From Melastoma dodecandrum (lineage: Eukaryota; Streptophyta; Magnoliopsida; Myrtales; Melastomataceae): 64,000 nucleotides of DNA. The position numbers and the translations under genes are program-made. This document shows, in pieces, positions 18,520 through 30,435 of this stretch (position 1 is the stretch's first letter; each line of letters starts with the position of its first letter). The stretch lies in NCBI GenBank assembly GCA_029817715.1, contig JARUPY010000083.1:1240001-1304000 (forward strand). The letters are read 5' to 3'. The notes beneath the pieces are model-generated. The model was not told the DNA's origin. It did not search any database and worked only from the letters and a program-made list of their open reading frames with translations.

Positions 18520-20953
18520 TATTAGTATGGTTTTGATGATGTCATATAGAAGGTAAGCTTCTGCTGTGTAAAAGGTAAGCTTCTGCTGTGTAGAAGGTAA
18601 ACTTCTACTACTCTGCATAAGGTTAACCTACAGGGGCAGTCATATTCATACATTCTGTCATCTAATCATTACCATGAATTATCTAAATTAATCATCTAAT
18701 TATTTAAATACGTTCGTATGGTATTTTATATTAATTAAAATGATTATAATCATGTTGATTACGATTTATTTCCATGTGAGTTGATCTACTCTCTTTAAGG
18801 GAAGAAATCACTCTATATATGGAAAGCAGTGATGCAAGGTTCTACTGATTGATCTGGAACTATCAACGGTCAATTAATCATTCCTGTTGCATCTAAACAT
18901 GTCCAAATTCTTTATGAATCATGGCAAAGGACAATCCATCTAAATATGGAAGCTTTCCACACGTGTCTGTATCCAGAAGGTCTGCCAATCAATTTTAAAA
19001 ACTAAGATTATCTTATTTCCATTTACAGAAGCCTGACGGATCTTATCTGTCTGAATCTTCTGCAAGCCCTATCTCTTAATATCGTGAACACAATCATGAC
19101 CAGATGCATGATTGATCTTCTAGTGATAGGAAGCATCTCTCCCAGCGGGGTAATATTTTATATGGCTAATATTTTATTTCCATGTCTTGCAAAGACTTCT
19201 GTCAGCCACTGTACCTTCCATAAATATGTAATTTCTATTTTGCATAAGACAGGATCATTTGTTGGACAAATAATTGTGGAGGACTTACGTGTAGAGGGAG
19301 TGTATTATAGCCTGAGAGACTTTTGAGTTTTCGTTCTCTTTGGGGTTGAGAATTCGGTTGCAGCAGGCTGGTGCCCATGGTACAAGCTAGACCTGACGTG
19401 AGTGAGGCTGCGAAGGATCTGGCTGCACTGTGGCATGGCGGACGTGCATCAAGCTTAGGGAGAAGTCGATGTTCCACGACAGTGAGCAGAAGAAGGGCCG
19501 TGTCAGGAGAAATCTAGTGAGGTACTAGTATCGGTTGTTTTGTAACTGCTTTGCTCGTGTGTGCAGAAAGCAGGTGTCCAGGGTGTAAGTTGTGCCGGGC
19601 GTGAGTGAGGTCGCGAAGGATCTGGCTGCACTGTGACGTGGCGGACGTGCATCAAGCTTAGGGAGAAGTCGAGGTGTATACGTTCCAGGGCAGTAAGCAG
19701 AAGAAGGGCAGCATTTGGGAAAATCACGGTGAGGCACTGACATTTGTGTTTCTGCGGAAGGGAAGTACCTGCCGCAGGATTTGGAGAAGCCCCACGGGTG
19801 TTGTCTGCTTCTGGAAGTCTTGGTGAGGAGCTAAGTATCGGGGAAGCCTTGGTGAGGAGCCAAGCAGGTTGTGGAACCGCCGGAGGGAAAATCCACCCTT
19901 GGACAGAGGGGTTGTCTGCCTGCGTATGGCCGCTACGTTCTTTGCTGGAGCTGCCATGTTCTATAGAACCCTAACCACAGGGCTTGTGGAGTTAGTCATC
20001 ACTGCAGAACCTCCACCAGAGAGTTTCTGGAGTTAATCACAGTTCTATGTGCACGACCCAAAGGGTTACTGATCACAACCCATCGGGCTTCTGTGAGTAG
20101 AAAAACCGAAAGGCTATCTGCATCACCTTCTACACTACAGAAGGATCTCAGTACTTTCTGCTAATACATCCTTTGTGAAAAAGTACATAGTAGATAGCCA
20201 AAGGGCTATCTGCATCACCTTCTACATCTCTTTCTGCTAATACATCCTTTCTACAATACCCTCTGCAAGAGTATTTTATTTTTTCTGTCAGTCTTGTATT
20301 CGCTATATGTGTTCAATAGTGAATTTCATCCTATTAGGGTGAAGAATGGAGTAGGCAATTGCCGAACCACTATAAACCTTTTGTGTCTCATTTACTTTCT
20401 ACACAAACGGTTATCTCACTAAGCATTTAGCAAAAACCTACACATAAAAGCAAATCAATAGACACAACGCGAACGTCTAAGCAGAGACTCCAAAGGTCCT
20501 GCATCAAACAAATAACGCTACAGAAACCAATCAGGTTCTGGAGTTGTTCTTTCGATCTAGCTCTCGCAGATCATATCTTGGTAGTGTAAAAATCTAAAAG
20601 ATTTTGTAACAACCTTCTATTACTACAAGTATCTTTCAGACCTTGCAGTATCTTTCAGATCTTGGAGTAGACCTTGCTAATCATACTTAAGGTGGCCGAA
20701 TCTGTAGAACCTTGATAGCAGAAGCATCAACCTTCTGCTACTGTAGAAACCTTCTCATGACTGCATAATCATATCTTAGATCAGACTTTGGCTGGTCGTT
20801 CTCTCATCAAGCAGTTCACTTCGGGATCTGCTATGTACAAGGGTTCCGTAACCTACAGAAACCTAACATTTCGCTGCTGAGTTCTATTAGTTATAAAAAG
20901 GCTATTACACTAATTCAGCCCCCCATTAGTGCCATTGTTACACCTTCACAAGT
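18515..20953. mobile_element. Solo copia-type LTR (18520-20948) with duplication CAAGT
   Basis: CAAGT occurs at 18515-18519 and 20949-20953. The segment between starts TATTAGTATGGTTTTGATG (TG end changed to TA) and ends CCTTCA. It carries sequence typical of long SIRE/Maximus-like LTRs: TTTTGATGATGTCA near the start, a GCCGAACCACTATAAACC stretch at about 20363, and ATTCAGCCCCCC near the end. No internal coding region is present, so it is a solo LTR of 2429 bp. An internal duplication of about 80 bp occurs at about 19388-19470 and 19598-19670. Class assignment is inference. Confidence 0.55.
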
Positions 20954-21350
20954 GATCAAATCAGTGGCGCCTCTATATCTTCACTTAGTAGATTCTAACT
21001 ACAGATCGAGTTGAGTGTGTTAAACGATGGTGGTGTATATGTATTCTCCATGTTGTTCCCTCGCCTTCGTGTCTCGAACTCAAAATCTCTGCATCCCTTG
21101 AAATGGAATTTCTTTAGGATCTACTCTCGCGTCTGATTAGCTGGGTTATTCATAGTATAACTATACCCTCTCTATTTATTGCGGGTTGGTTATTTGTCAG
21201 CACGGGTTTAGTATGCTAAACGGAAAAGGCCCGGCTAATACGTTCGAGTCTACCCCGATTCTGTTGATCGTGGTGGTATGTATGTATCCAGTTATTGACT
21301 CGTTCCTTGAAATTTACTGGTAATGAAGTCTATATTCTGTAGACGTAGCG
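20949..21350 (+). repeat. Remainder of the older gypsy LTR
   Basis: GATCGAGTTGAGTGTGTT and GGTGGTGTATATGTATTCTCC at about 21005-21050 match the LTR of the gypsy element at 49713-55085 (around 50240 and 54935). This supports a relative of that family here. A second GTGGTGGTATGTATGTATCC lies near 21272. The end is not defined. Confidence 0.5.
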
Positions 21351-24190
21351 TCCTATTATCCTTCACCCGGCATTGAGTTGTACTCTCCATGCCTTCTCTT
21401 CAACATCTCTATTTAAATAGAGTTTCCGTAGAATTTCCTTTTCTATCAACTCGAGCCACCTAATCTTTTCCTCCCAAAAACGGTCACGCCCATACTATTG
21501 GGCCGCCCCTGCTTCACCGTGAATCAAAAGTATACAGAAAACACAAATGTTTAAGAGAAAAACAATGCATACTTAGGTTTTGTAGGAAACTAAGAGAATG
21601 CAACTAAAACTAAGAGTTGTGACAACCTAATTTCTATTTAAATTGTGATTGCTCTTTTTTTACAATGCGTAAAAACCTATTTATACAAAAATCACAACCA
21701 TCTATCCAAGATTTCGGAGCTATGTATATGCTGAGTGGCTTCACGTTATATCGTAACTATTACTAAGTAATTTCTTTGTCTTCATTATCGTGACACGTGT
21801 CCTTCGTTAGTACCCATGTCATTCGCCTGCCTACGTTGGAAACTATCACTCTCCTCCACGCAAATGACGGAATCCGGACAACCAAGCGAACATGCACACC
21901 ATGCAATACAATTTATAAAGCGAGCGATGGTGAAGGGCTGTGATTTTCTTGGAAAAAAGGTGAATTTCAAGCGACAACACTTGGCTATGATTGCTGAAAA
22001 TTAGGTGATCTCCATATATGAGGCTTGGATCCATCCGTGAGAGCATTTTTAGTTTATAGGCCTATGGACTAAAATTTTTCAGTAAAAAACAATGTCATCC
22101 AAGATAGACATCAAGCTCAGCCCCGAATAAATTTCTTTCTGGCTCCTAGCTATCTCGACAAAGCTTTTAGAGAGCATCGACAACACAAACTCCCATGAGC
22201 AGAGGAATTCACACTTTGCTGCTCACCAGGAGCTCCCTAGAACACTGAAAATGGAAATTTGAAATCGGGCCCCTCCCACGAGGAAAAGAAGGCTCGCTAA
22301 CATTTCATGGGGAGTTACTCTGCTTGGTTTGGGATTACCTTCATGAAAGAAAGATGAGTCCACTGCAAGAAAAACGACAATAAGTGATTTTGAATAGGAA
22401 AATTTGGTCACGTAGATCTTCTATTTTGCCGGAATTCGTTAATTGCTCCGTACGATTTTACAATGGAAAAACTCCTGTTCGTCCGTTGATCACTGAAGAA
22501 AAGGTTAGTCATAAATTGGGAGAGTTTGCCTTTAGAGGAAGATGCTGCTCCCCCTATGAATAGTCTTGACTCATTGCTTAAAGCAGCGTCTTTGAGGGCC
22601 ATCGCCAGAAGTTCCAGACATAGCAGCACCCGTTGCTATATATATCTTCGTTTTATCGGCCGACAATTGTCGGAACCATGGAGCCACCACCGCTCACTAT
22701 CTCTGCTCTTCGACAATCCAAGAACATCATGAAATCCTCATGAAATCGCCTGTGGTAAGCCTCAGGTACATTAGGGGGCTCATCCTCGCCGTGTAGATGT
22801 TCCATTCATTATTTTCAATGTGTTTCTGCGCCTGAGCAAGGATGATAATTCAAGGGGCTCTTTAAACAAACACAATTTACATGAAGGTTTTGATATAAGT
22901 AGGTCAGGTCACCTTCGGACAATCAATGAAGACAACAAGCTAAATGCACGAAATGCAAGCTATTTGAGGGGAATAACCTGCCGCAGAGTGACCTGGGTAC
23001 ACTCGAGGAGAAGCACCTTGGCCGTTCTTCTAACTTAACATACTTTTTTGGGAACTCAGGCAACATCCTCAACAAGGAGTTGAAATCGTTGCCCGGGAGG
23101 TCACTGAGGAAACTAGGTATTTTGGGGGTTGATGCCCAGCAACCTTGCAGAGGTTCTCCACTGCTCTAATAATCTTTGTGGTGTACGTCGTGTTTGGGCC
23201 AGAGGATCAACCTAAACCCGCAATGGCTAAGGTCGTGTGGGCGGTTGGGAGACATAAAGTCGTCACGGCTTCCCCGATCATCGGTTTTGTCATAGATTAT
23301 GACACCTTTATGAGGAGAAAAGGCACGACATATAACTGAAGCAGAGAAATCATCGAAATATTTGTGTTGAATGTGACTCTTGTTAATCAACGACGGAGAT
23401 AACAGAGATGGTTCTGATCATAATAGGATACCTGAATTGATGAATTGCAAGCTTAGTTGTTCTCGCCAAGTCCATCATTCATGCAAACTAGACCTGCTCA
23501 AGGGCTCCGTCCCCCAATTGACCGACCCGATCCGCCCTCCATTTGAGTGGATTTGGACATGGGTCGGGTTTGATCATGATTTTTAAGCCGATTAAATTTT
23601 GGGCGGGCATATAAAATAATAACCTTACTTGGCCCGCCCCGATCTAATAAAAATAATAATTAGGTTTTTTATTTTTAATTTGGATTTCGGCTTTTACTTA
23701 TCTATTTAAAGAGTATTTATATGGATTTAACTTCTCTTTTTTATTATGTTTTATTTTCTATGATATTATACATGTCTTTTGAGCCAGGCATGATTTTAGG
23801 TAAGAAATTTTATGTCCGATAAACCCGACCCGATGTTAGGGTTTGGACAGGTTTGGACACCGAAAAAAAATGTTTGGCCCGAATAACCCATATCCGAGAT
23901 TAACCGAACCCCCCATGGAGCTATGTATAATGCAAACCAATTTCGATGTATTCATCCTCATCCGTTTCCTTATATCTTAATGGCTCTGCTCGGATATACC
24001 TATATAGAAAGTTGGAAGGATAGGAAAGATGGTGTTCCTATTTATGGAAGACGAGGATAATGATGTCTTTGGAAAAAACTTGAAGTAGGGTGGAAAAATT
24101 ATACACAAGAAGAAATTTTTTATATATTTAGACAGACTTAATGAGTTATATGTTAAACGCAATGGATTGGTAATCTAAAAAATTCCTCCG
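21351..24190. other. Gene-poor stretch
   Basis: Only frames of 60-80 residues without recognisable domains. 23490-23910 is rich in GGGTCGGG and CCCGCCC motifs, the kind seen in the ends of decayed plant hAT-type elements, but no matching inverted ends were found. Confidence 0.4.
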
Positions 24191-24194
24191 GTAG

Positions 24195-24980
24195 ATTGGT
24201 GACTAATAGATTCTGACGTGGCAACGGACGTCGTTAATTGAATCGTTGAGTGCCACGAGTCCTTATCTAATTCATCCCCGTTTTCTCTTATTTCCGTCCT
24301 CACGTTGCCGCGGAGGATGCCCTCCCCTCTCATCCCTGCCCACAGTTGTTAAGGGACAGAAATCCCCAAGAAACCTCTCAACCCTCCCAGAGGTGATCCC
24401 CAGGAAGCCCCAAAAATCGTCAGCCCTCCCAAATATTTCTTAAAATTCATATCATTAAATAATATTTTTTTCTCAATTAATTTGAACTGGGTCGGATTCC
24501 TCTCATATTAATATAAAAGGTTTAACTTAATTTTGTACCCAATGGGATTTGATGGAAACAACTAGTGGTAGTGGCGGTACTGGCCCCGATGGATTTTCTG
24601 GAACAAAAAATTGGGTAATGCCCTCCTCCCTGTGCCAAAAGATTCCCAGTAATCTCGCCAAGAGAAACCAGCAGCAGCGGATGTCCGAAGTGGAGATTTT
24701 GTTTCCCCGATCTCACCAAGAAAGAAGCCGGGAGTAGTAGAAGAGGTCCAAAGTAGATATCAAGAAGGGGATATTACCGTGAGGATGGTAGCGGGGCTTC
24801 GCGTGGATCTCTGGCCATTAACGATGGTGGGTAGGGAGGAGAGAACAGAGCATTCTTTGCGGCGACAAGGAGAGGGAGGACGTAAACAAAAGACAAAGGG
24901 ATAGGAATCAAATAAGGACACGTGACACTTAACAAGACAATTAACGCCATCCATTGCCACATCGTTACAGATTCACCAAT
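24195..24980. repeat. Foldback element with long, diverged inverted arms
   Basis: The left arm (about 24195-24400) matches the reverse complement of the right arm (about 24780-24980) along most of its length: ATTGGTGA ends, then GACGTGGCAACGGACG against GATGTGGCAATGGATG, then CACGTGTCCTTAT-type sequence, then a GAT(C)CCC-rich inner part. No coding capacity. Probably a non-autonomous DNA transposon; no target duplication was found. Confidence 0.55.
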
Positions 24981-24984
24981 ATAA

Positions 24985-25796
24985 CTGATGATATATAATG
25001 GAAGAAATTATAATGACATTATTGAAATTATAAAATAAATCGAAAAAATGATATAAAAAATTACCTTTCCTTTTAGATTTTATAATTTAATAATAATATG
25101 ATATTCTAACTACGTTTAAATTATATTTTTATTGTGAATTAATTTTGAAATTTTAAATAGTAATTTTTTCTCTTTTATATGAAATATAATTTATTAAATT
25201 ATATGAATAGCAGTTTTTGGATGTACAAATAATTTCATAGCATGTCGTCTCTACTGGTTAAGAAACGAGTTACGTATATCGTATGAACACGAAGTACTTA
25301 CCGGGTCGGACATGAGTTTACCTTATTAAGTCATGTCCAAATCATGTATAAACACAAATATTATCACTTAATTATTTTTCCACCCCACGTTTAATGTGTT
25401 TCCCTTACTAAGAAAATTCACCCTACGTATTCCAGGACGAGCAATGCCAATGTGTTAACATAATGCAAGTAGCTAGCTTTGAAATTTTAATCTCAAAATC
25501 GGACTTATCACATAAAAGTCGGTCTTATAAATTCCGACCGTCAAAGACTCTTACAAAATCCAACTTTCGAGATTTATAAGAAAAACTTTTGAAATTTATA
25601 AGTGTGACTTTCTTCATGAATAAAATCAAACTTTATAAGTCGGATTTCAAGCATTATTTTACAAGTTTCGAAAATATTAATCTTATTTCGAAAATATTTT
25701 TTCGGTCAAACACTATTTCGGAACATAACTCCATTTAATAACTGATGATTGATCATAATGGAATGTATCTCACCACAAATTCTAGTGAAACCAGGA
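24985..25796. other. AT-rich intergenic sequence
   Basis: No gene seen. 25245-25440 is a diverged direct copy of 34725-34925 (shared TTAAGAAACGAGT and CCTTATTAAGTCAT blocks), so it contains a dispersed repeat of unknown class. Confidence 0.4.
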
Positions 25797-25806
25797 TGAC
25801 CTGTAA

Positions 25807-26594
25807 GAGTTTTGTTCCTTAATGACGTCATTTGAAGAAATATTTCGCCAAATGACGCACTAACGAAAATAATTTGCGAACTAACCCACCAAAGTCGGCC
25901 TAGAAAGGCCGATTTTGGTCCTCAAGGAAGTCGGCCTTTGTAAAACCGACTTTGGTTTTGACGAATGGAAGTCGGCCTTACAAAGGCCGACTTCACCACA
26001 CTTAGAAAAAATTTTAGCAAACGAAGTCTGAGACGCTACATGAAGGAAGTCGGCCTTTGTAAGGCCGACTTCGATTTTGGGGAATGAAAGTCGGCCTTAC
26101 AAAGGCCGACTTCCTCAATTATCTTTTTTTTTTTTTTTTGGAGAGCTGCCAGGCACCGGTCGTGGCTTGACAGTGGGAAAGGAAGCATGACAATTTCAAC
26201 CTCCGTGTCTGACCTGAAATAAGAAGGGAAGTTTCCAGGGAAGTCGGCCTTACAAAGGCCGACTTCCAATTCAAAAGACAAAAGAAAATTGAGGATTCAA
26301 AAGACAAAAAAAAAAAAATTAAGGAAGTCGGCCTTTGTAAGGCCGACTTTCATTCCCCAAAACCGAAGTCGGCCTTACAAAGGCCGACTTCCTTCATGCA
26401 GCGTCCCAGACTTCGTTTGCTAAAATTTTTTCTAAGTGTGGTGAAGTCGGCCTTTGTAAGGCCGACTTCCATTCGCCAAAACCGAAGTCGGCCTTTGTAA
26501 GGCCGACTTTGGTGGGTTAGTTCGCGAAATATTTTTCAAACTGCGTCATTTGACGAAATATTTCGCCAAATGACGTCATTATGGAACAAATCTC
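25807..26594. mobile_element. Palindromic Mutator-like MITE built from ten short palindromes
   Basis: Flanked by the 10-bp direct repeat TGACCTGTAA at 25797-25806 and 26595-26604. The ends are inverted: GAGTTTTGTTCC against GAGATTTGTTCC, followed by an ATGACGTCATTTG..AAATATTTCG block on both sides. The whole 788 bp is close to one large inverted repeat. Inside are ten copies of a palindrome of about 27 bp with arms GAAGTCGGCC and GGCCGACTTC, at 25891, 25927, 25967, 26046, 26086, 26240, 26324, 26365, 26443 and 26484. A duplication of 9-11 bp with G-starting ends fits Mutator-like elements (family knowledge). No open frame. Confidence 0.75.
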
Positions 26595-26761
26595 TGACCT
26601 GTAATGTCCGAATGAACAAGCACAATAGCCGCAAGGGCAGCTCAGTTGATCGTATCACAGATTTAATAATGTATGGCCCTCATTATCACTGCAATCTAAA
26701 CGAATACTAGGGATCTCTTGGACACTGAGTGTTCTCAGAGTTTAGGGCTCACTACAGGGAG

Positions 26762-29487
26762 TCAGTCGCTTTTGCCATGTTGCTCCCCGATTTCTTGCAA
26801 GTAATGCTCCGCATCCAATGCCGCCATGCACCCTGCATTTTTTGAAAGAACAAAGAGTTGAGTACTCTAACCATAAAAGGAAATGGTCATAATCAGCCCA
26901 CCACAAAATGAAGTTTCACATCTCATTCCAATAGGAACACCCATCTTCCACCAAGGCAGAACTGGAGGGTAACATAATAACCCAGAGCCCTGAGAGCTAA
27001 GTGATAAGCAATATTGCAACACCCAATCTTACTGACCATCATCACTAATTCATTGAGTACAAAAACCACTACTGGTTATGTAGACCCAAGATTGAATGAA
27101 ATGATCATTCTTATACAAGGACTGATTACTTCAAGGAGCATCGTATCTTTCTGTACATTATCTAAACGTCAAGTTTCTGGCCTACTCTCTTGTTTCACGC
27201 AAATAAGTTCACAAAAGCGATTCTCAAGCATCCTTCTCAAATATAATCATATGATACCTAATCTCCGAACATCGTCATCTCCTAACAAAGTAAGCTATCT
27301 TGGAAAACTAGTATCAGTAGTAAGCTATCCAACGGGAGTGGAAAGGAATAGTTGCAGAGTGCAGTGACAATGAGGTCAATAAATAAACTTTAAATTACGT
27401 TATGCAGACTGTGAAATGTTAATAAATATACAGGAACCACCGAAGATTTCGATCTTTCCAAAACTTCATCTTAAAACTCCAGTTTTAACCCATTTGCATC
27501 ATGAGTGAGGCAACTAGCCATTCAGTGGTGCACATCCATACCAAGCTGTCTCACAGGCAAGCATTCTTGCTCATGAAAATGTTCAGATAAAAATAATATA
27601 AAACCACACATAAAAGACTGAACCAATCTACTTAAACGCGACCCATTAGTCTATCTGATTACGTTCACACCAAGGTAGAACAATCCCATATTGGAAAGAC
27701 CAGGCATGTGCATCATAAATGTCAGCATCTAAATTAACCATGTTATTTAGTGTACCATGAGTTCCCCAAGCACATAGATGCATCTGATTTTAGGCAACAA
27801 AATGTTCTATCTAACAGGCCAAGAGTGAATCAGTTTTAGGAAATGCATCCCATGGTGTGTACCCAAAAAAACCTCAATGACCAGAGTAAGAGAAAAGTCA
27901 ACTTACCAGTTCCTGCCGCAGTAATTGCCTGGCGATACTTTTTGTCCTGGACATCCCCTGCAGCAAACACCCCCTTCACACTAGTTTGGGTCGTCCCTGG
28001 CTTAGTGACAACATACCCATCAGCATCCACCTCCAGCTGTCCCTCAAGGAACTTTGTGGCCGGCTCATGTCCGATAGCATAGAACAATCCATTCACCTTC
28101 AAGTCAGTAACCTCTCCGGTAACGACATTCTTGACCTTCAGTCCTTCCAACACTTTACCACCATAGGCCTCCTCCACCACACTGTTCCACATAACTTCTA
28201 TCTTCTCATTCTTCAGTGCACGTTCCTGCATTATCTTTGATGCCCTAAATTGATCCCTCCTGCCAATATTGTTGACAAATCATGTAACCTAGTTTAGGAC
28301 TATTCTCAAGAGTAAGTTCAACATCACAATGGATCTGGACTTATAGTAACATTACAAATAATCCTTCCGCTTCCTCACAAGTGGCAAGCAACGTAGAATG
28401 CTCAGGATCATTATGCATCACAACTCAGTCAATCGTCAAACAAATTATGATCTCTTTTCAGTCATGCCCAAAATAGGCAGCTAATAATTTAAAAAGCAGT
28501 GCCATTCACAATGGAGTTCTTTCTTCAGAAAACATTTTAGGAATCATAGGTATTCCCAACTGTCGGTCATTCTTTACTTAAGGGACAATAAAAAGAGCAC
28601 AGTACGCAATTTTTTTCAACAACAATGTTAGAACAATCATATGGCTGCAATCTGAAAATTTCCTTCAAAGGGTGATAATATCATTCACGATGCGACGGCT
28701 TGTCCCAGATGCTTCATAAGCATCAACAACAGATAGCAAGTAACAGTCATTCAACCTATACTTTGGAAATAACAGAATCCGGCGTATGAAAATCTCACCT
28801 GTGGATGATGTAAACCTTGGAGCCGAACTTGGTCAAGAAATTTGCCTCCTCCATGGCCGAATCTCCTCCTCCGATGACAGCCAACCCCTTGTTCCTAAAA
28901 ATTGGTGCGGCCCCGTCGCAGACAGCACAGGCCGAAATACCCTTATTCCAGAACTCCTCCGAACCAGAGAACTTGAGCTTCTTTGCAACAGCGCCCGTGG
29001 CCACAATCACCGAATCGGCCTCCAGGGTCCTCTCGGGGGTAAAAACCGTAAAAGGGGTCGCCCTAAGATCGACCCTCGTGGCGGTCTCGGTGAAGATCTT
29101 GGTCCCGAAACGGAGGGACTGCGCTCGGAACTTATCGGTGAGGTCGAGGCCGGTGATCCCGTCGGGGAAACCGGGGAAGTTCTCGACTTCGGTGGTGGTG
29201 GTGAGCTGTCCCCCGGGGGCGATGTCGTTGGCCATCCAGCCCTCGAGGAGGACAGGGTTAAGGTTGGCGCGGGAGGCGTAGATGGCGGCGGTGTGGGCGG
29301 CGGGGCCGGAGCCGATGATGCAGATGCGGGTCTTGAGGGTGGTACCGAGGTCGTCCATGGCGGAGGATGAAGGGGCAGCTGCGGAGGCGGAGGAGGAGAT
29401 GGTGGCGAAACCGAAGAGGGTTCGGGCTTTGGCGATGAAGGAGCGGAATTTGGGCATAAAGGAGGGGGGAAGGGGTTTTGTAATCAA
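26762..29487 (-). CDS. NTR: NADPH-dependent thioredoxin reductase, A/B type
   Basis: Three exons: 28799-29487, 27907-28259 and 26762-26832, with GT-AG introns of 539 and 1074 bp. The joined frame is 370 residues plus stop, close to the length of plant NTRA/NTRB. It transfers electrons from NADPH through FAD to thioredoxins in the cytosol and mitochondria. Seen in sequence: FAD-binding [35 protein letters not shown], redox-active [14 protein letters not shown]-binding [15 protein letters not shown], the HRR segment formed across intron 1, FAD-binding [16 protein letters not shown], and C-terminal [15 protein letters not shown] formed across intron 2. The first 40 residues are basic and Ser/Ala-rich, a likely mitochondrial presequence. 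A Met at residue 11 and another at residue 44, before DDLGTT, are alternative starts that could give a cytosolic form. There is no C-terminal thioredoxin domain, so it is not the plastid NTRC type. Confidence 0.95.
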
Positions 29488-29499
29488 TCGTAAATGGGA

Positions 29500-30430
29500 A
29501 TGGGAATGGGACCAAAGAGAGGGGAGGCGGGAGAATTAACTGATGACGGCATTATCGAATGGGAATTGTTATTTGCCCGGCGGCTGACGATGCAAATCCG
29601 AAAAATGGTTTTAGTTCTCTGTCTGGGTCAATGCCCTCGTGGGGAAATGGAATAACCTTCGTGTGGGGGGGGGGGGGGACCGACCTCCAAACGTATTGCG
29701 TTTCCTTTCCCATTTGCGGGGCGTTTGGTACGCGGAATGGAAATGCTAATGGAATGGAATGGATTATGGAATGACAATTCCATTACTTTGTTTGGTTAAT
29801 TAATATGAGGTGAGAGGGAATGGAATAAACAAAATAAGTGAAATTACTAAATTATCCTTGTTATTATGATGGGGTAAGTCTTACTTTTTGGACTTTTGAA
29901 GAAGAAGAGAATGCAAGTTGGGACCAACCTTATCCTCCCAAACAAAAACCCACCTACCCGAACGAATGGGAAGGCATCCGAAACAATAGTCAACAAAACA
30001 TTTCAGATTTACAGCACCCATGAGCAAGAACATCCTAACACATCCACATTCATTGAACCGAATCCCTTTTGTGACTTGAACAATCCTCTCAGATAAAAAA
30101 ATAATAACAAAAAGTTGCAATTGAATCACTGAAGAACCCATTTCTCTTTTCCTTTTCTTCTTTTTAATCCGAGCTGCAAAAGTCCCACCCACAGAACAAG
30201 CATGCCATGTAGATCTGAAAGGCAAAAGACAAAAGTGACATTACCCAGTACCCAATTTTCAATTGAAATCGACCACCTTTTCTGCCTAAAGTGTCAACCC
30301 AATTTAGGACCCAGCTAGAAAAAGAAGATTCTCATCAGCAAAGGCATGTAAGACAAAGGACTTCCATGCACTCACTAAGATAGAAAATAATCATTTACCT
30401 CTATATGGTAAGAAGGCAAATGTCTTCAAT
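29500..30430. other. Upstream of NTR and downstream of the Harbinger pair
   Basis: A 14-G run lies at about 29667-29680. GGGGCGTTTGGTACG at about 29719 followed by GGAATGGAATGG repeats resembles the ends of plant PIF/Harbinger and Tourist elements, but no partner end was found on the right. No gene seen. Confidence 0.35.
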
Positions 30431-30435
30431 ATGAT

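Noticed and set aside
23490..23910. GGGTCGGG/CCCGCCC-rich block as a hAT-type MITE
   Set aside because: No matching inverted ends or target duplication could be found.
25891..26510. Regularly spaced short palindromes resembling a CRISPR array
   Set aside because: The units are full palindromes of alternating orientation in a eukaryotic transposon-like element; spacers are not of uniform length and mirror each other across the centre.
27014..27367. 117-residue plus-strand frame
   Set aside because: Lies inside NTR intron 2, without domain similarity.
28786..29370. 194-residue plus-strand frame
   Set aside because: It is the complement of NTR exon 1, whose minus-strand frame carries all family motifs.
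29719..29790. Left terminal repeat of the Harbinger element
   Set aside because: GGGGCGTTTGGTACG looks right for the class, but no complementary end was found near 33.9 kb, so no border was claimed.
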